In this document: positions 34,751-43,690 of the stretch, piece by piece
Numbering within the stretch: the first letter of the stretch is position 1
Layout: every line of letters starts with the position of its first letter
Source of the DNA: Scleromatobacter sp039920745
Lineage (GTDB): Bacteria; Pseudomonadota; Gammaproteobacteria; Burkholderiales; Burkholderiaceae_C
DNA: 64,000 nt
Assembly: GCA_039920745.1 (NCBI GenBank)
Contig: JBDSDD010000064.1
Span: 124,001 to 188,000, forward strand
Direction of reading: 5' to 3'
Made by a program: the position numbers and the translations under genes
Notes under the pieces: model-generated
What the model was told of the DNA's origin: nothing
What the model saw: the letters and a program-made list of their open reading frames with translations, nothing else
Databases searched by the model: none

Positions 34751-35266
34751 TCACTCCGAGGATTCACCCGCCGACCCGGGCCCGGGCTGCCATGTCGCGG
34801 GTTCGCCACGGCGCCGGCGGCGTCGAACCTCGCGGGATTCGGTCGGCCTGTTCGAACGCCCGCTCCAATCGCCGCAGTCGCCCCAGTCGATGCAGGTGCA
34901 GACCTCGCCCGCACCGTCCCACGAGCACAGGTCGCCAGGCCCGCAGCTCGAAAGGTCGACGCAGGAGCCGTCGACGCACGACGCGTCGCATGGCAGGTCG
35001 CAATCGATGAAGCCGGCCTGCGCATGCCGCGCGATGAAGCGCCGCTGGCGCAGGGCCTCGGCAGCCACGTGGCATTGCGCCAGGCGCAGGCGCAGCACAC
35101 CCAGCCCGCGCCAGGCGCCGTAGCGCGAGATCGCCCGCAGCCCCAGCGTGGAACAGCTGCATCCGCCCCCACGCACGCGATACGCGCAGGCGAAGCCCTT
35201 GTGCGGCGAGAGGTGGCGCTTGTAGCCACGGATGGCGGCGATCAGCAGCGTGCGGGCCAGGCTCAT
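34751..35266 (-). CDS. YidD-like protein with Cys-rich C-terminal extension
   Basis: This 171-residue protein opens with a YidD-type segment (IRGYKRHLSPHKGFACAYR, then GGGCSCSTLGLRAI, about residues 12-50), the membrane-associated factor thought to help membrane-protein insertion. Family members usually end near residue 85. Here a further 85 residues follow, with about eight Cys between 89 and 131 in short pairs (CDLPCDASC, CTCIDWGDC) and then a basic, disordered tail. The Cys cluster suggests metal or disulfide chemistry. The start overlaps the upstream GNAT gene by four bases, placing it third in a small operon. Confidence 0.78.
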   Translation of the reverse strand: MSLARTLLIAAIRGYKRHLSPHKGFACAYRVRGGGCSCSTLGLRAISRYGAWRGLGVLRLRLAQCHVAAEALRQRRFIARHAQAGFIDCDLPCDASCVDGSCVDLSSCGPGDLCSWDGAGEVCTCIDWGDCGDWSGRSNRPTESREVRRRRRRGEPATWQPGPGSAGESSE

Positions 35267-35730
35267 GCGGCGAGCCGCTTCTCGAAGCAGACCGAGACCT
35301 CGCTGTCGGCGTAGCGGCCGTAGCCGGCGATGCGGCGATAGCCGTGGCGCTCGTAGAACGCGACGGCCCGCGTGTTGACGCGCCGGGTCGACAGCCGCAG
35401 CGTGGCGTAACCCCAGCGCGCGGCCTGCTGTTCGAGGAAGCGCAGCACCGCGGCGCCGACGCCGGCCGTGCCCGGACGCGCGAACATTCGCTTGATCTCG
35501 GCTGCATCGTCGTCGGCGCCGCCCATCGCACGCAAGGCGCCGCAGCCCAGCGCGCGGCCGTGCGCGTCCCGCGCGAGCGCGAGGCCCGCGCGCGGCCCGC
35601 GCACGTCGGCCAGGTCGAACGCGGCCTGTCCGCTGGCGCCGGTGATCGCGGTCAAGGTCCGGGACAGTTCGGCGATCAAGGCCTGCGCGTCGGCGCCGGC
35701 GGGATCCTCGAAGGCCACCGTGATCGTCAT
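35263..35730 (-). CDS. GNAT-family N-acetyltransferase
   Basis: This 155-residue protein has the GNAT core: an acidic beginning, a beta-bulge strand ALGCGALRAMG, EIKRMFARPGTAGVGAAVLRFLEQQA with the acetyl-CoA pyrophosphate loop (about residues 88-104), and NTRAVAFYERHGYRRI near the end. PGTAGVGAA replaces the classical RGxGxG/A. It probably acetylates a small molecule or peptide amine. It overlaps the genes on both sides by four bases in a three-gene operon with a small membrane protein and the YidD-like protein. Confidence 0.88.
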   Translation of the reverse strand: MTITVAFEDPAGADAQALIAELSRTLTAITGASGQAAFDLADVRGPRAGLALARDAHGRALGCGALRAMGGADDDAAEIKRMFARPGTAGVGAAVLRFLEQQAARWGYATLRLSTRRVNTRAVAFYERHGYRRIAGYGRYADSEVSVCFEKRLAA

Positions 35731-36005
35731 CGCACGCGCCGCCACATCGAGCGCACCGCTTGGCACAGCAACAAGTAGCCGCCGAAATAGAGCAGCACCG
35801 TGGGCAACGCCGACAGCGTGAAGGCGTCGGCGGCCGCGGCGGGCAGGCGGTCGAGGAGGATGCTGGGCCAGTAGACCAGCACGTAGACGAGGCCGGACCG
35901 GCCGTCGTCGTCCAGCAGGCGCCAGGCCATCGCGCCGGCGAGCAGCGGCGTCGCGACCGCCAGCGCGGCGGAGATCAGGATGCTGAGGCGGTTCGGGGCG
36001 GGCAT
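35727..36005 (-). CDS. Small membrane protein, first gene of the GNAT-YidD operon
   Basis: This 92-residue protein has two membrane helices (about 8-27 and 61-80) joined by a loop that contains a short hydrophobic stretch. It ends in a basic tail (RSMWRRVR). The family is not recognised. ATG 36005 is preceded by CACAAT at 36019-36014, eight bases away on the minus strand, a possible -10 without a ribosome-binding site, so the operon transcript may be nearly leaderless. It overlaps the GNAT gene by four bases. Confidence 0.7.
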   Translation of the reverse strand: MPAPNRLSILISAALAVATPLLAGAMAWRLLDDDGRSGLVYVLVYWPSILLDRLPAAAADAFTLSALPTVLLYFGGYLLLCQAVRSMWRRVR

Positions 36006-36070
36006 GCGCCGCCATTGTGACGGCTGCGGCCGCGTCGCCTCGGCCAGGAGCGGCGAATGTCGCGCGCCCA

Positions 36071-36106
36071 AGAAAAACGGGCCCCGGCCCGTGGGGAGCC
36101 GGGGCC
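36071..36106 (-). terminator. Rho-independent terminator after the small repeat-protein gene
   Basis: CGGGCCCCGGC (36076-36086) and GCCGGGGCCCG (36096-36106) form an 11-base-pair stem with a nine-base loop. On the minus strand it is followed by a run of five T (36075-36071). It lies 14 bases after the stop at 36121. Confidence 0.9.
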
Positions 36107-36120
36107 CGCATCACGCAGTC

Positions 36121-36411
36121 TTACTTGGTGACGGCTTCCGAAGCGGCGTGCTCCGTCTTGTGTGCAGCGTGCTTGACGCCGCTGGCGGCCTTGTGGGCGG
36201 CGTGGACGGTGCCGGTGGCGACTTCCGAAGCGACGTGCTCGGTGCCGGTGGCGACTTCCGACGCGCCCTTGGCGACGGCGTGGCCGGTGGCCTTGGCGGC
36301 GTGCTTGACGGCGCTGGCGGCGCTCGCCGGAGCGGTCGCGCCGTCAGCGGCGGCGGCGAGGGAGGCAACGCCGATCAGGGCGGCGGCGATCGAGAGGGTG
36401 CGGAAGTTCAT
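36121..36411 (-). CDS. Small exported Ala/His/Lys-rich protein with 11-residue repeats
   Basis: This 96-residue protein has a signal peptide (cleavage probably after AAA, about residue 22). The mature part is built of near-repeats of 11 residues, such as EHVASEVATGT, VHAAHKAASGV and KHAAHKTEHAA. The pattern of small, charged and His residues recalls 11-mer amphipathic helices of LEA-type desiccation proteins, though homology is not claimed. Two copies of a 22-base block (36207-36228, 36240-36261) show recent internal duplication. GGAA precedes ATG 36411, and a strong terminator follows. Function is unknown; a periplasmic stress or membrane-covering role is speculative. Confidence 0.8.
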   Translation of the reverse strand: MNFRTLSIAAALIGVASLAAAADGATAPASAASAVKHAAKATGHAVAKGASEVATGTEHVASEVATGTVHAAHKAASGVKHAAHKTEHAASEAVTK

Positions 36412-36533
36412 TTTTTAGGTTCCAGGTAGTTTTCAGTCCAACGGGCATGGTGCCTTGCGGCACGCCGCATCGCAATATCGGGCAACCGAGGAAGCTTCAT
36501 CGCGAGGCACGCCAGCCAGCAACGCGACAGGTG

Positions 36534-36959
36534 TCACATCGGTTGACCGCGCAACTCCTTGCGGATCACCAGTTTCAGCCCGGACCAGACGTCGTTCACC
36601 GCGCAGACCTTCACGTCGACGAAGCCGATCGGCAAACCGAGCTCGCGAATCGTGTCCTCGGTGATGTCGGTGGGCACCTTCGAGGCCTTCTTCGGCCAGG
36701 ACACCCACACCGCCGCGGCCGGCGCAATGCGGGTGCGCCAACTCTCGAGCCGGGACTTCAATTCCGCGCGCCGGTCGGTGAATACGTGGACGATCTCGAT
36801 GGCCGCCGAAAGCGTGGCCTCGAAGCGCACGCCCTCTGGCAGCGGCGCGAGCCAGTCGCGATAGCCGTGCGGCTCGTTGACGACCACGACGCGGCTGCCC
36901 GCCACGATGCCCAGCTTGCGCGCCAACGGCGTGCCTGAGTAGCCGGCGGAGCTGGCCAT
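36534..36959 (-). CDS. DUF3052-family protein
   Basis: This 141-residue soluble protein matches DUF3052: it begins with SAGYSGTPLARKLGI and contains VHVFTDRRAELKSRL, then AAVWVSWPKKASKVPTDITEDTIR, and ends with VCAVNDVWSGLKLVIRKE. The family is common in soil bacteria; its function is unknown. The start ATG 36959 gives the usual beginning. It is a single gene between the repeat-peptide gene and an enoyl-CoA hydratase gene on the same strand. Confidence 0.88.
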   Translation of the reverse strand: MASSAGYSGTPLARKLGIVAGSRVVVVNEPHGYRDWLAPLPEGVRFEATLSAAIEIVHVFTDRRAELKSRLESWRTRIAPAAAVWVSWPKKASKVPTDITEDTIRELGLPIGFVDVKVCAVNDVWSGLKLVIRKELRGQPM

Positions 36960-37054
36960 GTCAGCGCGCCATCAGGCTGTCGGGCACCCGGTCGCGCAGC
37001 AGCGTGCGATGGCTCGCGAACGGGGTCGAGGTGCCGCTCATCGCCGAACCGGCC

Positions 37055-37897
37055 TCAGGGCTTGGCGATCTCGCCCAGCTGATCGAACACCGCGGGCTTC
37101 TTGGCCTGCCAAGCGGCGATCGCGCGCGCCATCTCGTCGATGTCGAACACGGCGCTCTGCAGCAGCGTCATCTGGGCCAGCGAGTCGGCGGTCGCGTGGT
37201 CGCGGGCGTGGTTCAGCGCCACCTTGCTCGCGGCGATGGCCAGCGGCGACTTGGCGGCGATCGCCGCGGCGAGCTTGCGGGCGTGCGCGAGCAGCGCGTC
37301 AGCGTCGGCCAGCACTGCGTTGACGAAGCCGGTCGCCAGCGCGCGCTCCGCGCCCAGGCGATCGCCCGTGTACGCCAGCTCGCGCGCGAGGCCTTGCGGC
37401 AGCAGGCGCTGCAGCCGCTGCAGCACGCCCAGGTCGGCGGCCATGCCGATGTGGATCTCCTGCACCGTGAAGAAAGCGTCGGCGCTGCAGACCCGGAAGT
37501 CGCAGACCGCCGCCAGGTCCAGCGCGCCGCCGACGCACGCTCCTTGCACTGCGCAGACGATCGGGAAGCGCGCGGCGTCGAGCGCGTCGAAACATGCCAT
37601 CAGCCGGCGCAGCTGGGTCTGGAACGCCAGCCGCTTGCGAGCGCTGCCGGTGTCGAGCATCGCCTGCATCGCGCCGTCGGGCGCGAAGGTGTCGAGCGCC
37701 ATGCCGGCGCAGAAGTGCTTGCCCTCGCCGCGCACGATCAGCACCCGCGTGGCGCCGGCGTCGTCGAGCGCCTGCACGGCGTCGCGCAACGCCGGGAAGA
37801 AGGCCGGCGCCATCGTGTTCATGCGCTCGGGCCGGTTCAGCACGAGCTCGGCGATGCCGCTGGCCGGGTCGTTGTCGATGCGGAAAAAATCGTTCAT
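37055..37897 (-). CDS. Enoyl-CoA hydratase/isomerase family protein (crotonase)
   Basis: This 280-residue protein has crotonase signatures: LNRPERMNTM at about 21-30, the oxyanion-hole segment GKHFCAGMAL at about 59-68, and CVGGALDLAAVCDFRVCSADAFF at about 121-143. QEIHIGMAADLG and a C-terminal helical tail follow. The second catalytic Glu of hydratases falls in the QEIHIGM region, where the pattern is closer to dienoyl-CoA isomerase-like members (Asp in ADLG). The CoA substrate is therefore uncertain. It is a single gene. Confidence 0.9.
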   Translation of the reverse strand: MNDFFRIDNDPASGIAELVLNRPERMNTMAPAFFPALRDAVQALDDAGATRVLIVRGEGKHFCAGMALDTFAPDGAMQAMLDTGSARKRLAFQTQLRRLMACFDALDAARFPIVCAVQGACVGGALDLAAVCDFRVCSADAFFTVQEIHIGMAADLGVLQRLQRLLPQGLARELAYTGDRLGAERALATGFVNAVLADADALLAHARKLAAAIAAKSPLAIAASKVALNHARDHATADSLAQMTLLQSAVFDIDEMARAIAAWQAKKPAVFDQLGEIAKP

Positions 37898-37922
37898 GAC
37901 GCGATGATGGCACGCGCGAACG

Positions 37923-38636
37923 CTACTTCAGCGTGCGCTCCACGGCCTCGGTCATGCTCTTGACCAGCGTGTCCTGCAACGCATCCATCATCGCCTGCGC
38001 GTTCAGCGAGGTGAACGGCGTTGCGGACTGCACGACGCGGCGGGCGGTGACGGTGGATGTCGCCAGATCGACGACCGACAGCTTGACGTAGACGTAGGGC
38101 GCGATGAAGCCGTGCACAGGGCCGATCTTGGGGTCGATCATGTCGGTGTTGCCGTCGATATAGAAGCCCAGGCCCGACAACTTGCCGAACCCGAACTTGG
38201 TCTCCCCATCGGTGACGCCGGCCTCGCCGCGGAACTTGGTCACCAGCAGGAGCTGCGATGCGCCCTCCTTGTCGACGGCGCCGCGCACCGAGGCCGGCAG
38301 CGTGACCTTGTCGCCATCGAACCAGGCCTCCTGGTTGACGAACGCCTCGGGCGCGGACACCGCGAGAAAGCTCAGCGTCGCGCCCGGTTGCGCGCGGGGC
38401 ACGGCACCGGCGAGCACCTCCAGCACCGTCCGGTCGAACGGAGCGCCCTTCATCGGCACGCCCTGGCTCTTGCCGCGCGGGCGCAGGGTGCCGGTGGACG
38501 TTTCCGGTGCGCCCGTGTAGGTGATCTCGTCGCCGACCAGCGACATCGCCACATAGCGCGGAGTGGCGGCCCCGGCGCACACGTGCACGCACAGCGCGGC
38601 CAGGGTCGCCGCGGCAACCAGCATTCGTCTTTTCAT
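37923..38636 (-). CDS. Exported protein of unknown function
   Basis: This 237-residue protein starts KRRMLVAAATLAALCVHVCAGA, a signal peptide probably cleaved near residue 24. The mature protein is beta-rich, with the distinctive stretch GLGFYIDGNTDMIDP and then GFIAPYVYVKLSVVDLAT (about 163-196). A C-terminal amphipathic helix (MMDALQDTLVKSMTEAVER) follows. It is probably periplasmic. The ribosome-binding run GGGGAGAG stands just before ATG 38636. The gene ends 25 bases before the crotonase start on the same strand, so the two may be co-transcribed. The family is not recognised. Confidence 0.75.
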   Translation of the reverse strand: MKRRMLVAAATLAALCVHVCAGAATPRYVAMSLVGDEITYTGAPETSTGTLRPRGKSQGVPMKGAPFDRTVLEVLAGAVPRAQPGATLSFLAVSAPEAFVNQEAWFDGDKVTLPASVRGAVDKEGASQLLLVTKFRGEAGVTDGETKFGFGKLSGLGFYIDGNTDMIDPKIGPVHGFIAPYVYVKLSVVDLATSTVTARRVVQSATPFTSLNAQAMMDALQDTLVKSMTEAVERTLK

Positions 38637-38728
38637 CCCTCTCTCCCCGAGTCGGTCGACAGGCCGCCTGCGGATGCGACGGCGCCTGTTCGAGCCCCCA
38701 TTGTGGCGGCGACCTGCCGCGTATTGCG

Positions 38729-39280
38729 TCAGGCCGGCGCCACGTGCCGCACGCGCTTGCCATAGAGCCGGTTCGGGAAGTCCTCGCCCTCGATCGTGTA
38801 CAGCGTGCCGCCCAGGTCCTCGTAGCCGCAGCGCGGATAGAACTGCAGCGCGCGCGGGTTGCCCTCCCAGGCGGTCAGCCACAGCAGGTCGGCGCCGCGC
38901 GCAGCCGCGGCCTTCTCGGCCTGTCGCAGCAGGTCACGGCCGACGCCGCGGCCGGTGAAGCGCTCCTGCACGTACAGCCGGCGCAGCTCCGACGCTGCGC
39001 CCTGCGCGACCAGCGCATGACCGAGGCCATCGCGCACCTGCGAGAACCCGACGAGATGGCCCGCGCATTCGGCCACGAGGATCGTCACGTTCGCGTCTGC
39101 CAGCAGGGCCGCGTAGTTCTGGACAGAGTGCTGCGACAGCACCTCGCGCGCCACCGCAGTGCGGATGCCTTGCGTCGCATAGGTGTCGAGGAAGACCTGC
39201 GTGGACAGCACGCCCAGGCACAGGGCGTCGTCAGGCAAGGCGAGGCGGAACGTGATCTCGGCGGAAGCGGTCAGGGTCAT
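38729..39280 (-). CDS. GNAT-family N-acetyltransferase
   Basis: This 183-residue acetyltransferase has the acetyl-CoA-binding segment LRRLYVQERFTGRGVGRDLLRQAEKAA (about residues 97-123) with the classical RGxGxxL-type loop. WEGNPRALQFYPRCGYEDLG holds the late helix and the Tyr that protonates the leaving thiolate. GHLVGFSQV is the central strand. Its substrate is unknown. ATG 39280 gives a normal family start. It is divergent from the lipase-like gene over 121 bases. Confidence 0.9.
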   Translation of the reverse strand: MTLTASAEITFRLALPDDALCLGVLSTQVFLDTYATQGIRTAVAREVLSQHSVQNYAALLADANVTILVAECAGHLVGFSQVRDGLGHALVAQGAASELRRLYVQERFTGRGVGRDLLRQAEKAAAARGADLLWLTAWEGNPRALQFYPRCGYEDLGGTLYTIEGEDFPNRLYGKRVRHVAPA

Positions 39281-39401
39281 CGTGCGCAGTGGTGGTTCAG
39301 GAAGGGCCCTCGCAGGCCCGGGAAATGGGACGCAGCATAGCCTGTCGGGCTGGTGGCGAACCCGATGGCCGCATCGGCCGCGACGTCCTACACTGCCGCG
39401 C

Positions 39402-40262
39402 ATGAACCCCGTGATCACCGACGATGGCCTGGCCCTTCACCTGCGCGTCTGGCCCGCAGGCACTCCGCGGCGCGGCCTCGTCGTGCTGGTGCACGGCCTG
39501 GGCGAACACATCGACCGCTACGACCACGTCGCGCAGCGCCTGAGCGGGCTCGGCTTCGCCGTCGTCGGCTACGACCACCGCGGCCACGGGCGTTCGCCCG
39601 GGCCGCGCGGCGGCATGCCGTCGGACGACTCGTTGTGCGCCGACCTGGGCCGCGTGCTGGTCGCCGCGCGCGCATCGTTCCCCGGCCCGCTGGTGCTGCT
39701 GGGCCACAGCCTGGGCGGCCTGATCGCCGGCCGCTTCGTGGCTGAAGGCTTGCAGCCGAAGCCGGCGACGTGGTGGTGTCCGGTGGACACGCTGGTGATG
39801 TCGTCGCCGGCGCTGGATCCGGGCACCAACGCCATGCAGAAGCTGCTGCTGGCGGTCGTCGCGCCGATGTTGCCGAACCTGGCCGTCAACAACGGGTTGA
39901 AGGTGGACTGGATCTCGCGCGATGCCGGCGTCGTCAAGGCCTACGCGGCCGACCCGCTGGTGCACGACCGCATCACCGGCCGACTGGGGTTGTTCGTCGC
40001 GCGCCAGGGCCCGGCGGTGATCGCCGCCGCGCCACGCTGGACCACGCCGACACTGCTGATGTGGGCCGGTTCCGACCGCTGCGTGTCGCCGTTGGGCAGC
40101 GCCGCCTTCGCGGCCGGTGCGCCCCGGGGCGTGGTCACCGTGCGCGAATGGCCGGGCCTGTTCCACGAGATCTTCAACGAGCCCGAACAGGGCGACGTGC
40201 TGAAGGTGCTGGCCGACTGGCTCGAGGCGCACGTGCCCGAGGCCGCGGCGGTTCACTCGTAG
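39402..40262 (+). CDS. Alpha/beta hydrolase, monoacylglycerol-lipase-like
   Basis: This 286-residue enzyme has the lysophospholipase/monoglyceride-lipase pattern: VLVHGLGEHIDRYDHVAQRL at about residues 29-48, GYDHRGHGRSPGPRG after it, and the nucleophile elbow GHSLGGL at about 104-110. The acid lies in LLMWAGSDRCV and the catalytic His in WPGLFHEIFNE. It probably hydrolyses monoacylglycerol or lysophospholipid esters in the cytoplasm. TACACT (39389-39394) is seven bases before the ATG, without a ribosome-binding site. The last ten bases overlap the convergent VOC gene. Confidence 0.9.
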   Translation: MNPVITDDGLALHLRVWPAGTPRRGLVVLVHGLGEHIDRYDHVAQRLSGLGFAVVGYDHRGHGRSPGPRGGMPSDDSLCADLGRVLVAARASFPGPLVLLGHSLGGLIAGRFVAEGLQPKPATWWCPVDTLVMSSPALDPGTNAMQKLLLAVVAPMLPNLAVNNGLKVDWISRDAGVVKAYAADPLVHDRITGRLGLFVARQGPAVIAAAPRWTTPTLLMWAGSDRCVSPLGSAAFAAGAPRGVVTVREWPGLFHEIFNEPEQGDVLKVLADWLEAHVPEAAAVHS

Positions 40263-40684
40263 ACGTTGCGCTCGGACGGCACGGCGCTGTCGTAGGCCAC
40301 CAGCTCGATCTGCAGCCGTTCCGGCTCGATGATCACGTAGGCGCTGCGCCGGTGTTCGGTGCTGCCGCCGATGTGGTCCAGCGCGATGCCGAGGGCGCGC
40401 AGCCGGGCCAGCGCGGCGTCGATGTCGTCCACCACCAGCGCCAGGTGGTTGAAGGCGACGCGCGCGCCCGAGGCCTCGACCACCTGGCCCTTCGGGTTTT
40501 CGTAGAGCGACAGGTACTGGAAGTCGTCGCCGACGTGGCGCCACGCGTGCGTGCCGCCAACGCCGTCGTCCCACGTGCCAGCGCCGCGCACCGACCATTC
40601 AGGAACGATGGCCCGCAGCGCACGCGTGGCGCGGTCGAGGTCGGTCAGCGTGACGTTGAGGTGTTCGAGGCGGCTGGTGGTCAT
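40253..40684 (-). CDS. VOC-family (glyoxalase/bleomycin-resistance-like) protein
   Basis: This 143-residue protein has two beta-alpha-beta-beta-beta modules. The first begins LEHLNVTLTDLDRATRALRAI; the second contains FNHLALVVDDIDAALARLRALGI and IIEPERLQIELVAYD. Metal-ligand candidates are His9, His80 and Glu125. It is probably a metal-dependent lyase, isomerase or binding protein, with substrate unknown. GGGAG precedes ATG 40684. It is divergent from an XRE-cupin regulator (131-base gap), which may control it. Confidence 0.88.
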   Translation of the reverse strand: MTTSRLEHLNVTLTDLDRATRALRAIVPEWSVRGAGTWDDGVGGTHAWRHVGDDFQYLSLYENPKGQVVEASGARVAFNHLALVVDDIDAALARLRALGIALDHIGGSTEHRRSAYVIIEPERLQIELVAYDSAVPSERNVYE

Positions 40685-40814
40685 GGTGGACTCCCGGTGG
40701 GTTGCGATGGATCCAGTCTCGGCGGATGCGCCCCCGCGCGACACGCGTTTGCGCGCCCGCTCGCCCGATGGTTGGTTTGACGGACACGCCACGCGAGCGC
40801 GCCACAATCGCCGC

Positions 40815-41411
40815 ATGCCCACGCCCTCGATCACGACTGACGCCACGTCCCACCTATCCCGCAACGTCGCCGCGCTGCGCCACACGCGCGGGCTCACGCA
40901 GCAGGACCTGGCCAGCGCCGCGGGCGTGCCGCGATCGACCGTCACGAGCCTCGAGTCGGGCACCGGCAATCCGTCGCTGCAATCGCTGCTGAAGGTGGCG
41001 CAGGCGCTGGCCGCGCCGCTCGATGAGTTGCTCGCCGCCCCGCGCGCGGCCGTGCGCCTGTGGCGCGCCGCGGAGTTCACGGCGCAGCACAAGGGTCGCG
41101 ATGTGGTCGTGCGCTCGCTGGTGCCCGAGCCGGTGCCCAACGAGCAGATGGAGCTGATGACGCTGGGCGTCGGCGCGGTGATGGCCGGCACGCCGCACCT
41201 GCCGGCCACGCGCGAGTACTTCACTTGCCTGGACGGCCGCGTCACGCTGGTGGTGGCGGGCGAGTTGCACGTGCTCGAGCCCGGCGACACGCTGGCGTTC
41301 CCGGGGCACCTGCCGCACTCGTACCTGAACCGGGCGGACGGGCCGGCGCGCGGCGTGTCGCTGGTGGTGTGGGCCGGCGCGGGGTCGCGGCCGGCCGTGT
41401 CGCCGGGCTGA
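40815..41411 (+). CDS. XRE-family regulator with cupin sensor domain
   Basis: This 198-residue regulator has an N-terminal helix-turn-helix (VAALRHTRGLTQQDLASAAGVPRSTVTSLESG, about residues 18-49) and a C-terminal cupin barrel (about 115-190) with YFTCLDGRVTLVVAGE and PGDTLAFPGHLPHSY. This design is typical of repressors of amino-acid or polyamine metabolism (PuuR/SutR-like). The ligand is unknown. CACAAT (40803-40808) lies six bases before the ATG, and no ribosome-binding site is seen, so the message may be leaderless. It may control the divergent VOC gene. Confidence 0.9.
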   Translation: MPTPSITTDATSHLSRNVAALRHTRGLTQQDLASAAGVPRSTVTSLESGTGNPSLQSLLKVAQALAAPLDELLAAPRAAVRLWRAAEFTAQHKGRDVVVRSLVPEPVPNEQMELMTLGVGAVMAGTPHLPATREYFTCLDGRVTLVVAGELHVLEPGDTLAFPGHLPHSYLNRADGPARGVSLVVWAGAGSRPAVSPG

Positions 41412-41588
41412 ACGCCGCCCGTAGCGAAATCCTCGGTTTCGACGCGCTTGCGCGCGTGCCATCGCCGGCGCGAAAGGCGCAAAATGTCGGCTCTACCCTG
41501 AACCCCGCCACCCGGCGTGCAGGGCCGGCACCGCCACCCGCGGGCCTGGCCGCTGACATTGCGCCGAGGCCGCCCCACGGAGTCCGCC

Positions 41589-43076
<1,488 letters not shown>

Positions 43077-43173
43077 ACGTGCGCACGGGCCGTGGCGCCT
43101 GCGGGGTCAGGGTCTGGAATGCCGTGATCGAACCGGGCGCGTCCAAGCGGCACGCCGGGTCGTTCGCAGGTTC

Positions 43174-43383
43174 TCAGCGCTTGTTGCCCATCACGAGCAG
43201 CGCGCCGCCGACCACGATGCCCGCGATGCCGGCCCACAGCGGGATCGGCACGCTCTTCGTCTCCTTGACGTTCAACTCGAACGGGCCGATCTTGGCGGCC
43301 GTCTTGTCCTGGGTGTAGCTGAAGCCGCCATAGGCCAGCGCCAGCGCGCCGAGGGCAATCAGGATGATGGCGATGATGCGCAT
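43174..43383 (-). CDS. Small two-helix membrane protein (DUF3185-like)
   Basis: This 69-residue protein has two membrane helices (about 2-21 and 49-65). A polar linker, GPFELNVKETKSVPIP, lies between them and probably faces the periplasm, and the C-terminus is basic (GNKR). The pattern fits widespread short proteins grouped near DUF3185. Function is unknown. The gene is convergent with the M20 peptidase gene and divergent from the sensor-kinase cassette. Confidence 0.78.
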   Translation of the reverse strand: MRIIAIILIALGALALAYGGFSYTQDKTAAKIGPFELNVKETKSVPIPLWAGIAGIVVGGALLVMGNKR

Positions 43384-43690
43384 GGTGTTGCTCTTGCAAA
43401 AGGCGGCTCGGCCGCGGTGACGCCAGCGTAACTTGCGCAGCCCTGAGCACTTGTAGGCGCACGCCGCGCAAGGTCGAGCACAAGCTCTGACAGAGATAAC
43501 CCCGATCAGGCCTCGAGCGTCGCCGTGGTCGACCGCTACTGAACCCTCTCCTCGGCAGCCAGCACGCCCCGGCTCGTCAGCCGCCACTGCAGCCTGTCCC
43601 TCGAATCGCGTCGCCAATCGCTTCGCCCTGACGCCGGCCGGGTAGCCACGTAGAGTGCAACCATCGACAAAGATCGTTGGGCACTCTGAA
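43384..43690. other. Gap of 307 bases upstream of the sensor-kinase cassette
   Basis: No gene or RNA is recognised. On the minus strand a frame ending at 43536 reads SRDRLQWRLTSRGVLAAEE and could be the end of a lost gene, but it has no start or ribosome-binding site. The promoter of the kinase cassette should lie near its right end; no clear hexamers are visible. Confidence 0.5.
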
